From: Anaeramoeba flamelloides
Lineage: Eukaryota; Metamonada; Anaeramoebidae
DNA: 64,000 nt
Direction of reading: 5' to 3'
NCBI GenBank assembly: GCA_027625915.1
Contig: JANTQA010000029.1
Location: forward strand, 7,068,001 to 7,132,000
Part shown: in pieces, positions 25,450-36,300 of the stretch
Position numbering within the stretch: position 1 is the first letter of the stretch
How the letters are laid out: every line of letters begins with the position of its first letter
Position numbers and translations under genes: made by a program
Notes under the pieces: model-generated
The model's database searches: none
What the model was told of the DNA's origin: nothing
Seen by the model: the letters and a program-made list of their open reading frames with translations, nothing else

Positions 25450-26385
25450 GTATAAGCTTAATTTCAAAAATAGGGGCAAATTTTTGATTGAAAAAAAATT
25501 GTACTTTCTCATTTAGTGAATACCAAAACTCAACCCAGAAAAATCAGAACTTAAAACTAAAAAATAACTGTCTAAAACACCCTTATCTGTTTTAATTATT
25601 ATTTCTAATAAAAGAATAGAGAAAAGAAACCCATAAAGAAAAAAATAAATCTGACCCTATTTTTGAAATGATTTTTCATCTTAAAATTATCCATTTAAGA
25701 TTCACCATTGCTTCCAAGAACCTTTTGAAAAAACTTTCCATCAGAGTTATCAGATTTTTACTATTTACCCATTTGGTATCAACCCAAACTTTCCTTGTTA
25801 CCTTTTTCAAGATAAAAAGAATCTCAACAAAAGAAAGAAAAAGAAAAAGAAAAAGAAAAGAAAACGAAAACAAAACCAATTTTTTGAATGTACAACAAAG
25901 AACTCAAAGATAAAATGAATACGATCACATTCATCACATTGTCTCCAAATGAAAGAGAAAAGAAGATCTTATTTGATCTTGCTATTTCTTCACTTTTCAA
26001 GGAACCATTGTAACTCATTAAAGCAAATTTGGTTGATACTTGTTTTCGAAGCAAACACTTCTTGGGTGTTTTACTTTCTTTGAATTTTACAATCCCTTTC
26101 CCCAATGCTAATTAATCTCATCTCTTGAATATTAACGGGTTTCAAAAATGTTCTTGTTCATTCAACATAAAAATAAAAATATGGAATCATTTTGAAAGAA
26201 AAATTGAAAAAAAATGAATTCAACTTTGGGAAATTTTCATTAAAAGAAGATTGTTTCTTGATATTAAATATTCAATAATGACTTTTAAAAGATATTGGGT
26301 TCAGAATATTTGGTTAACACAACACACATACCAATAATTTAGAAAATACTAATGATGACCCTATTTTTGAAATTTAGCTTATATA
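25450..26385. mobile_element. 0.94 kb inverted-repeat element, distant member of the TAAACYC family
   Basis: Left end TATAAGCTTAATTTCAAAAA followed by TAGGGGCA; right end in reverse complement TATAAGCTAAATTTCAAAAA followed by TAGGGTCA. An extra internal copy of TGACCCTATTTTTGAAAT is at 25652. A (TA)n tract abuts the right end. The TTTCA...AAAGGGGC core resembles copies at 3543, 16431 and 55304. Two short minus-strand frames (93 and 67 codons) overlap inside; I do not recognise them and do not claim a gene. Confidence 0.6.
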
Positions 26386-26402
26386 TATATATATATATAT
26401 AC
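26380..26402. repeat. (TA)n microsatellite
   Basis: TA tract directly continuous with the right end of the inverted-repeat element ending at about 26385. Confidence 0.85.
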
Positions 26403-27912
26403 TTGGCTTTATTTACAATTCCCTTTTATAAGTATTGATATTATTTTTAAAGTTTTCTTAAAAATAACTGATAACAATAAAAGAATACATATTTTTGTGG
26501 ACTTTTCCCGAGAAAAAATTCATGATTTAATAAACTATCAAAAAAATAAATCAGTAAAAAGATTTCTAAACTATGAAATAGTCTAAAATTGACCAAAAAA
26601 AAATATACAGAAATTTTTATATTTTAAAAGGAATTCAACAAAAGTTTTATTTCTGTACCAATAACCCAACAGAAGAAAAAAGAAATTTTCACAAAGAAAG
26701 AAATATTTATATTTATACAAAAAGCTGAAGACGAAAGAATCCCATCAAATTAATTGACCTATCTCAATTAATAACAGATTAACAAGGTTTTTCTATAAAA
26801 TTTGTTAATAAAGGAACCAAATACTCCTTGAATTTAGTATCAGATTATAAATTTACTTTTTTTTTTTTTAAAGAATTAGATACTAGAATTTACGATGTAA
26901 ATTACCATTTTAGAATTAGAAATGCTTTAATCATTATAAAAATAAAGAACCATTGTTATTACAATTGATATCAAAAAATACTTTGATATTGTTCATTATA
27001 TATCATTACACTGTACTTTTGATAAATACATTTGAAATGAAAAAATGAAAAAATCACTAAAAAATTATTCTCAAAAAGTTGGATTAAAGGTGAATCAATG
27101 ATACCCTCTTTCTCCTTTAAAGTTTGGATTTATTAGCCACTTTTTATTTTAAAAAATAAAACATCTTGCCAAACATCCCGAATTTTTTGCAGATTATTTG
27201 ATAATGGAAGGATCCATTTCGGAAATTGGACAGTAATTAAAAATAATTTTTAAAATTATTAAAGAATTTAAAATGAACATAAATATTTATAAAATAATAA
27301 AATCAAAAACTTTATTAGAAATTAAATATTTAAGAATCTTGCTTGAAAAAGAAAAAAATTTACAAAACAATTGTGAAAAAGTAAAAGATTATTTTAAAAA
27401 AATAAAAAAAAAAAATTTTGTAATATAAAAAAATAGACAATAGGGTAAAATTACAAATTTTTAAATCAATATTTTTTTTTTATTATTCTATGGGCTATTA
27501 TTTTTTTAATCTAAATCAAAAATATTTTGATTCAATTGATGTTTGGATAAATCTAAAAGTAAAAAACCGTTAAAAATCAATCCACATTCCACAAAAATAA
27601 TTTATAAAACTAAAACGAAATTTCAGTAAGCCAGAAAATCAATTAGCAAAAGAAGATGTAAAATCTTAAAAAAAAATAGAAATTTGAGGGTTTGAAAATA
27701 TTTTAAACCAATTAAATTTTTCTAAGAAAAAAATGATGAAAATCTCAATTGAGAAGTAGAAAAATTAAAATTAATAAAAGCAAATCTAAATAATTTTAGA
27801 CAAATATTAATTATAAATAGTTCTGGATGTAAGGGTCAAGAATATTTAAAAATTATTAGATATAATAATAATATCAACAAATAGTAGTGTCATAGATTTC
27901 CATCAAGTTCCA

Positions 27913-28396
27913 CAGAGTACCTAGGTTTTCTTGAGGGTATCTGTGTTATTTGTTAAGTTTTCGAGGTTTTTTTTTTTTTTTTTTTGAGGTTTTCTATTTT
28001 ATTTGTGAAATGTTCTAGGGTTTTTTAAATTTTTATATTTTATTTCTGAAGTGTTCTAGGTTTTTTTTTACTTTTTGAAATAAACAGAAAATTTTAATAA
28101 ATTTTCAGTTTATTTCAAAAAGTAAAAAAAACCTAACGAAAATCTATTGATTTTTCAAATAAATAGAAAACGCAAAAAAACCTCATGAAAATCTATTGAT
28201 TTTCCAAATCAATAGAAAACCTCAAAAAAAACCTAACGAAAATCGATTAATTGACCAAATAAACAGAAAACTCAAAAAAAAACTAAAGATGTTTTTTTTT
28301 AAATTTGTGCAATAAAAAGAAAATTTTATAAATTTTCGTTTTATTTCTCAAATAAAAAAAAATATAATGACAAAAAAAAATTGAAAATATGTAGGC
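27913..28396. mobile_element. Foldback element inserted in the LINE, with 10 bp target duplication
   Basis: Flanked by direct repeats TCAAGTTCCA at 27903-27912 and 28397-28406. The LINE reading resumes after it. Its left part has GTACCTAGGTTTT, also seen inverted at about 42270-42290. It contains two hairpins (28055-28134 and about 28291-28370) whose stems share GAAATAAAC-GAAAATTT. No coding capacity. Confidence 0.6.
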
Positions 28397-28760
28397 TCAA
28401 GTTCCATTTTAAAATTAAGAAATTTCACAAATTAACTAAAAAGATATTCTTATGTTTATGATAACAAAAAATTTAAAATAAAATTTTGCAACTTATGTAA
28501 AAATCATTCTAATTTTGAAATTATCGAAGATACCGATCATTTTCTTTGGGACAGCCTATTCTATAGAAAAAATCGAAAAATTTGGATTAAAGAATTAATT
28601 CAAATAAACAAAAATAATAAACAATTAAAGAGTAATATTCTCGATATTATTTAAAATAAAGACACATTATTTATTTTATCATTAGTTAATGATAAAGAGA
28701 ATTATGATTCTTTCTTGAAATTTCTAAACAAAAATTTAGAAATTAGGGAAAAGTGCATAG

Positions 28761-28833
28761 TTTTTTTTTAATTTGAGAAATAAACTGAAAATTAAATAAA
28801 TTTTCTGTTTGTTTCTTAAATTAAAAAAAAACC
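28761..28833. repeat. Hairpin of the GAAATAAAC type in the LINE 3' UTR
   Basis: Near-perfect inverted repeat: TTTGAGAAATAAACTGAAAA, a short loop, and its complement, edged by T-runs and A-runs. It is related to the hairpins at 28055, 28291 and 42106. Confidence 0.6.
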
Positions 28834-28845
28834 CAACGGCTGTAA

Positions 28846-28863
28846 GAGGAAATTAATTTCCTC
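28846..28863 (+). other. LINE 3'-terminal stem-loop
   Basis: Perfect palindrome GAGGAAATTAATTTCCTC, followed by CCTTCAAAATATAAA and the A-tail. The equivalent place in the other LINE piece has a stem of different sequence but the same layout (35136-35150). Confidence 0.6.
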
Positions 28864-28872
28864 CCTTCAAAA

Positions 28873-28906
<34 letters not shown>

Positions 28907-29156
28907 ATAAAGAATACTATTTTTATATGTAATGTATTTATTTATTATTTCATTATATTTATTATTGACACGTTCATTAGTATAACCATGATTATAAAAT
29001 ATATATTTGGATTTTTATAGCCATGGAATTTTAAAGGAATTGTTAATTATTATTCTTTTTTTAATTTGAATTCATTATTATCATATTGTTATTGCAGTTT
29101 ATTTTCTTTTCGATTTATTTATTATTATTCTTGTTGTCTTTTATTTTTTGACCAAT

Positions 29157-30386
29157 TTAATTTTTTTTTTTTGTGGTCTTTTTCTTTTTCTTTTTCTTTG
29201 TCGATAGGACTAATCGTTTAACACTCTTTATTAATAATAAAATGTCTGATCTAATTTCCCATAAAGCCCTTTCATATATTACATCAAGAGTTTTCATGGC
29301 AGCCAATTCTACCAGTTTTTCTAAACCACAAGCAAACAACAAGCCTTTAATGATTTCATACCATACATAATCAGAAATTGAAATTCGAACACTTAAATTC
29401 TGTAATTTTTGTTTCTTGTTAATTTTTTCTTTTTCTTTTTCTTTTTCATTTTCTTTTTTCTTGTCATTTTTGTTTTGCTTTTGTGTTTGTTGAAGATCTG
29501 GTGCCTTGTCGAGAGACTTGTGTAAAAAAGGTAAATCGATATCACTGCAATAAAAATCTACAATCTTGTGGGCCTTTTTTAAAGAATTAAAACCAATTAT
29601 TGAAAGACGAGCCATCAAACCACAAAAGCAAATGATAGGTATTGGATCAATTTTTGAGATGTGGTCTGTAAATTTGCTTAAAATAACCAGATTCAAGATC
29701 TGAATATTTGAAGTATTTATTCTTGAAATGACAGGCAAGGATTCAAATACTGTTTCAATGTTTGGTTGTAAACTATTTTTACGCTGGTTGTGGGTTTGAA
29801 CATTCATCTCCGTTAGGGGCATCTGCTTGTTTAGTGGCTCAAACCCTGAATGGAAAATGGACGCGGTGTTGATTGGCACTGAGCGAAACTGGATCGGCTG
29901 ATCAGACACACTCTCCAGAATCGAGCTATAAACACTCAAAAGAAAAGACTGGATACTAAGCAACTTGGCCCTCCCAGATTTGTTGAGTGATTGTGTGTTT
30001 GCATACAGAATATTAAAATGATACAAAAAAAGTGGGAGATGGGAAATAACAAAAAGATGCTTTTTAGGATCATTGCGATGATACCATGTAAACATCCAAT
30101 TAAAAATTGAGTCAAAATATTCCGGTCCTTTTTGGAGTGCTTCGTGGATTAGCTTTGTTGTAAATAAGGTTTCACTATAAAAAGGCTTGAGTGAATCGGA
30201 CTTTAATTTCTAAAAAAATTTAAACAAAAAAAAATAAAAAGAAAAGAAAAGAAAATTTATTCGGTAATAAGCAATCAAAAAATTTTTTGAATCTTTAATG
30301 ATTACTATTATTTCGTTAATGTGCTTTAAAAAAGGCTGTTCTTCATCTAGTAGTTTTTTAATGGTTTGAAATAAGGATTTGCTCAT
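29157..30386 (-). CDS. FAM126: Hyccin/FAM126 family protein (PI4K complex subunit), two exons
   Basis: Exons 30386-30306 and 30209-29157, with a 96 bp intron (GTAATC...TTTTTAG); the join is phase 0 and gives 377 residues. Hyccins stabilise the plasma-membrane complex of PI 4-kinase III alpha with TTC7 and EFR3, which makes PI4P. Family-like segments appear in the right order: an N-terminal LLDEEQPFLKHI helix, LLSIQSFLLSVYSSIL, the signature-like FRSVPINTASIFH at about 135-147, and a C-terminal helix pair ending LAAMKTLDVIYERALWEIRS then ILLLIKSVKR. A Lys/Glu low-complexity insert lies between the last blocks, and the C-terminus is a Lys/Thr tail. No TTC7 or EFR3 gene is in the window. Assignment rests on remembered family alignment, so a related helical-repeat protein is possible. 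The exon 1 start is the only ATG in that frame. Confidence 0.75.
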
Positions 30387-33365
30387 AAATCACAAAAAGT
30401 TTCTACTTTTATTTAAAAAAGAAAAAGACAGAAAAATGATGGTTTGCAAATTGTTTTCAAGAAAGAATTTAATGATTTTTAAAAGTATATCAGACGAATT
30501 TAATAACACACCTAACTTGTTGGCCTTAGTAATTCTTTTGGTTATTATTATGGGATTATTTAAAGATTTATTTAAGGGATATTAAAGAATCTTAAAACAT
30601 CAAACGCTTCTAGTGAGTTACATTAATTAAACAATTATTTCCTCTTTAACTCATATTGAATACTTATGAGTGAGTAAAAAAATAATATATTATAAGTAGA
30701 TAATACGAGAATCATGAAAAAAATAGTCAAAAGATGTTTTTTCTAAATTGTTTGATTAGAAATAAATATAACTTTTTTCAGTAAAAAAAAATCAAACAAT
30801 TTCTCATTTTGTTAATCTTATTTTGTCTTCAAGAAAGTTTGAAAAATCGAAATATCTCACCTCCTCTCCTTAAAAATATTAAATTTTACTAACCCCCCCC
30901 CCCTGTATAATTTATATCTTGTTGATTTTTGAAAATTGCCAAGGGTGGATATTGGACAGATAAATGATCCAAAAAGATATTTTTGATTATTAAAAATTTA
31001 TTCCAAAGAAAATACAAATAAAAAGAAAAAAAAAATTTAGATTTCTTTATATTCACTAATAATTCATAATATGAAGTTTTAAAATGTTAAAATATAAATC
31101 ATAAATTTTTATTCAGATCTTTAACTAAGTTACATCTCCCCCTAAAAAGAATTTATTAAATTATAAATTCAAAAAACTAAACAACTACTTAAAAATAATC
31201 AAAATTTGTTATTAGAGAAGTAAATACATCATAGAATTTTGAAAAATTTTAATTGAGTGAACATTACTGAAAAATATTTTTTTAAGTGTATTGTAATACT
31301 GAAACTTGAAAACCAAAATACCATTCATTACTCTACTTCCTTTTAAAAAAAAGAAACCCAAAGTAAATCAGATTTGAATCTTTCCTTTGCCGATTTTTCG
31401 AACATTTTTTTGATTAAATTTTTGGTTTTATTAAATCAAGTTTTGGATCTTGAAATGTGTTTATAACAATTAGTAAATTTTAATCCAAAAGTAAACTAAA
31501 AAATAAGACCCAAAAAGGCATGTATTTAGAACAAATATTTTCTTTTAGTAGACCAAAGACAAAAGATCAGATTTTCAAATAGATTTGTTGAAATCAAGAA
31601 TGAAAAAAATAAGAAATTCTATAAAAAATGTATTTTTCAAATTTTACTTTTTTTTTCTTCTTAATTTGTATGAATCTTAATAATTTATTAATTCAAATTT
31701 CTCACCCCATTACTATTTATTATTTTACAAAACATTTATTTACTCATTTGTTTTCAAAATTCTTTTTTCAAATATTTTACTGTAGTCAAAATAAAGTGTG
31801 CAAAAAAATTTATTGCATGTTTCAAAATAAAAAGTGTTTTTTTTTGTTATCGTTGACCAATACATTAACCAATCAAAGAAATCAATAATAAACCCTAAAA
31901 AATATGGTATTGGTTTCTTAAAGTTCTATTATATAAAAAGAAATTTTAAAAATAAAGGATCAAATTGCAAAATTTATCTCAAAAAATAGAGTGAATTTTT
32001 AAAGAAAATTTTTATTCATAAAAAAAACAAAAAAATTCAAAAAAATTGAGAATATTATGGAAAATTTTCAACTATTTGCATGAATAATTTAAATTTTACT
32101 GAAAATAACCAGACCTTTACTTTCAAAATTAATTTGGGCTCATGTATACTATTTGTTACTAGATTGGATGTTGCCTTGGTACAAGAATAAAAAAAAGCAC
32201 GGGTAATATTTTGAAACACGGATTATAGTCGTCGTGCACGCATTATTTTGATCACTGTAATCAAAAAACACCAAAATAAAGCATACTATTTCAAAAATTA
32301 AAATTAAGGTGTTGAATTCGCGGAAACCAAAAAAACAGTAACAAAAGATTGAACCCAAAACAAAAGAATGACTTGGAAAAAAATTCAATTAGAATGAAAT
32401 TATAATTTTTCGTTCCCCTTTTAATGTAAAATAAATGATTATAAAATCAAACGAATTTATTCAATTAATATTTAATCATCAGAAGTAATTCAATAAATAA
32501 AATCATATTTTCTGAACAAAAACCCCAATAAGATGAATTAAATGAAAATAGGATTTCTAAATACGTTTTGAAATTTCTTTAGAAATAAAAAGTAATTTGT
32601 TTCTCAAAAATTATACAAACAAAAATATTTCCATGAAGAATTAAAAACAAAAACAAATTAAGAAGAAGTAATGGTATCAAAATTTACAGATAAGATCAAG
32701 AAATAAATGATTTGTATTTATTTTTTTTGATCAATCTTTTCATTTTTGTGAATACCATTTTTTAGTTAGTATGAAAATATGCTATACTTTTGATATATTC
32801 CACTCTATGTGTATTAAAATTTCAATATATTTGGTAAAAGAAATGATTTGTATCATTCAGTTTCACAGAAATGATGGCACTCAAAATTTGAAAAATGTAC
32901 TTACTCCCTTAACCTTATTGATAAATTCCAAAAAATGTAAAAATATTTTCCTCTCAAATCCCATTTTTGAAATTGTTTGTATATCTTTCAATATATTTCA
33001 TTTCCCAGAACATTATGAAAAGAAATAAAATTTATAAATTTTCCTTAAATTTTAACCAATTTCAGTCTTGGTACATCTTTAATCAAAACTGATTTTAAAA
33101 AATCAAAAACTGAAAATTGAAATAAAAAGTATTTAGCACTATTTTGAATTCATCAGCAAACTAATACATTTAAATGACTAACAATTAAATTTGAGTTCCT
33201 TTCTTGGATTTGTTTCATAACACATAATCAACCTTTTACAAAAATTGACGAAAAACAATCAGTGTTTTTCTTAAATTCTTTTGATTCATAAAAACAAAAA
33301 CAAAAAACAAAAGCAAAACCAAGTTACAAATAAAAATAAATAAATAAAGTGAATTTAATAATTTT
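30387..33365. other. Intergenic, nothing recognised
   Basis: About 3 kb of AT-rich sequence with no supportable gene, RNA or paired inverted repeat. A C-run lies at 30893-30903. The patch 32155-32350 is a little less AT-rich, with a 79-codon minus frame I do not recognise. Confidence 0.6.
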
Positions 33366-36300
33366 TTAAAACATGGAAAACCCATATTTCCCAGATTGCT
33401 TAACTCCAATGGCATCAAATTGAATAATTTTTTTCTTCAATTTGGAATCAAAGCGAACTATTGCACCTCTATTTCCTGATGTTCCATAATAATTTGGAGC
33501 AGAAAAGACAGTAATTAATTTTCGTTCATGCATTATCTCATAACCGGCAAGCTTCATTTCATGAGAACGTATGATAAGATCTAAATTGTTCAATTTTAAA
33601 AATTTCTTTGTGACATCAGGACCGAAAATTAATGCAGTACCACGAGGGCTAGTTGAACGCCCGTTTATTCTTCCTGGGTCACTCCACAATAAGCAGGTGA
33701 ATAGACTTGGTGTTGTAAAGGTATCTTGAGGGGGCTGCCTGACACGATCTATCTTTCTAATTTCATCAATTGTAACATCATCTCTGGGGAATAATCCACC
33801 ATGACAGACAAAGATCTTTTCATTTATAATTGTAACCAATGGTAAATGATTAAAAATTCTTTCAAAAACTGGAATAATTTCTTTGAAGATTTTTTCTTCT
33901 GCTTCACGATAAAAGCCATACATATAATTCATTTGTGCACTTTCGTGATTTCCTCTGTTGATATGAACATGCTCTGGGTAAAGCAGTTTGAGACTGTAAA
34001 TCAGTAATACACATTCCAAAGAAAAATCGCCCCCTATTATATAAATTACAAAACAATTATTAGAATTTTTGAATTTAGTTTCAAATGAATTTGAAATTCA
34101 AATTTTTTAAATTTACTCCAATACCAAAAGGATATGAACAAAATAATACATTTTTTGTTTCAAGGCTAAATGTTTTTTTATGAGATTTAAACCATCTTTT
34201 GGTGAACTTTCCGTGGTCTTATACATTTTATTTTCTTTTTTTCTTTTTGAAATTTATCTGAAAAATTTCCTTTTGCTTTTATAATAAAAAAATGAAGTTT
34301 CCATTTTTCAAACTTTTATAATGCTATTTTCTTTCTAATTTATTTGTTAAATTTATCAAATTCTTTGTTTGTTGAATTTTCTTTTTTAGATTAATTTCGT
34401 GACATTGTGAGAGTGTTTAAAGGTAAAAATATCTCGTTAATTGAGTCCAGATTTTTTTTTTGCTTTAAGTGATTAGTAAACTAAAAAAAAATCTTCAAGT
34501 AAATTTAATATCAAATTCAAAAAAAATTTACCATATCTTGAAATTGAAAAATAGATGTAAAAATATGATTACTATAGAACCAAACTTACTTTTAAAAGCT
34601 TTTTTCAGAAATAAATTATTGTTTTTAAAAGGTTTGATCCATTTTTCGAATTTTGGAAAATTTCAAAACTCAACATATTTCTGAATTATTTAAAACAAAA
34701 TTATTTTCTTTGAAAGAAGATTAAAATCTTATTTTCTGTAAAGGAAGTGTGCCAAAATACACTTTCAAAATAAAACCACTAAGTTTTGGAATAACTCATA
34801 AAAAATTCACATAATTTCAAAAAAAATTACTATAATTATTTTAAACTTAAAAAAATAGAATTTTTGTAATAGACAAAAACTCAAATCAATTATGTCATCT
34901 ATGTTTAAAACATGAACAGAAAGAAATAATAGAAAATATTAATCATTTTTTATGGGTATGTCCTTCTTATGAAAAAAATAGATTAATTTTTCTCAAAATA
35001 AATTAAAAGAAATAAATCTTAATGAATTGATTTTAAATTGTGATAGTTTGATATTATTTTTATTAATTAATAATCGTTAAATCTATGATTGTAAAATAAA
35101 TTTCTGAAAGTGAATTTAAGTCTAAGGGCAACTAGAGTGTAATTTACACTTCTTCAATCAAAATAATAAAAAAAAAAAATAGATTTTTTTGATTCAAAGA
35201 ACAGTTCAAACCATTTTTTTCTTTTTATTGAATAAAAAAATACTAGAAAAAAAACCAAACAATCAAATTAAAAATTCTCCCAAAATACTTTTTTAAAACC
35301 TGGAAATTTTAACTTATAATCTAAAGAAATATTTTTTAATTTGATTATTTATAATCAATAATTAATAACCCAATTTTAATTATTTCAGTGGGTTATTAAC
35401 AACCCAAAGATTAGATGTATAAATATGCTTAAAAATTATTTCTCAATTTTTTAAAGATTTTCAAACAAAGAAAATCAATTAAAATAATAATTTAAATAAT
35501 AAAAAAAGAAGAATAGATATTATCAAATAACTGATTTTAATACTAATAGTTCCTTTTTCATACTTTCTGATATTTGAAAAAGAATATTGCCTAATATTAA
35601 AAAATCAAGAAATTTAATAAATATTTGTGAATAAAATAAAATGATCAATTTTTTTAGATCTTCAAGGATTCAATATTTGATTTATTTTTCTTGTATTTTT
35701 AAAAATAAGATTAAAGTTTCAATGTTAATTGTTCATACAAACTCTCAGAAATTACTAAAAGTGAAATTTCTTCAAAATAAGATTTTTTTTTGGCAATTTT
35801 TCTTTTCTTTTCGATTCTAAAATCCAAACAAGAAAGGATCATGATCTTTTTACTTAAAATTTAACATTGGGGGAAATAAACTCTTTTAAAAACGATTAAC
35901 TCATCTCTCTAAAGTTGATAAATGAAGTTGCGTATCGGGTTTAATTGTATCCTTGTTGTCAATAATTATTCTATTACCTTTGGTAATAAAAAAACTAAAT
36001 AAGAGTTTATATCCCCTTAAAGACAACAATTCCTATTCAAATGGACACTAAGTGAACGTTTTTGTGAGAATATTTCCAATTTAAAATTGTCCATCTTCCC
36101 AGGAAAATATTCCTTGAAATTTAACAATCAAAACTTTTATTGGTTTAAATACAGTCATTTTAATGAAGTGAGTACTTTTTTTTATGATTTTGTCAGAATT
36201 ACAACTTTTTTGAAAGTTTTCAGTTTTCAAAAGTGTGCTTTTCTTTAAAAAAGTGATTTCCTTCACAGCCAACCTCTACCCCACATTTAAAGGTCGAAAC

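Larger units (their letters stand above)
27060..28885 (+). mobile_element. Decayed LINE (non-LTR retrotransposon), RT to 3' end
   Basis: One plus-strand frame from about 27060 to 27430 shows reverse-transcriptase landmarks: GLKVNQ then YPLSPLKFGF (the QG.PLSP motif), FFADYLIM (degenerate FADD catalytic box), and thumb segment IKYLRILLEKEKNLQNNCEK. In-frame stops show that it is dead. Near 28480-28610 the C-terminal zinc-knuckle region appears as CNLCKNHS then DTDHFLWDSLFYRKNRK; the last Cys of the knuckle is lost. It ends with a perfect 18-base palindrome (28846-28863) and a long A-tail from about 28876. A foldback element interrupts it (27913-28396). The 5' part (endonuclease and early RT) is not recognisable. 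A second piece of the same family is at 34873-35175. Confidence 0.75.
22501..29156. other. Intergenic, gene-free, transposon-rich
   Basis: About 6.7 kb. It holds a MITE (25198-25398), a 0.94 kb inverted-repeat element (25450-26385) and a decayed LINE with a foldback insertion (27060-28885). From 22501 to 25190 I see only AT-rich sequence with short spurious frames. Confidence 0.7.
34473..36018. repeat. 1.2 kb dispersed repeat R1, copy 2, interrupted by a LINE
   Basis: Collinear with 6715-7945 except for a roughly 300 bp insertion at about 34873-35175. Landmarks include CATATCTTGAAATTGAAAA, CAAACTTACTTTTAAAAG, GATTCAAAGAACAGTTCAA, GTTATTAACAACCCAAAGAT and AAAGTTGATAAATGAAGTT. Confidence 0.75.

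Noticed and set aside
25676-26105. Possible two-exon minus-strand gene (LGKGIVKFKES... and ILKKVTRKVWVDTKW...)
   Set aside because: CLLR briefly suggested SRP14, but the rest does not fit, no good donor joins the parts, and the region lies inside an inverted-repeat element.
32149-32388. 79-codon minus-strand frame rich in Phe
   Set aside because: Composition is that expected from A-rich sequence read backwards; no family match.
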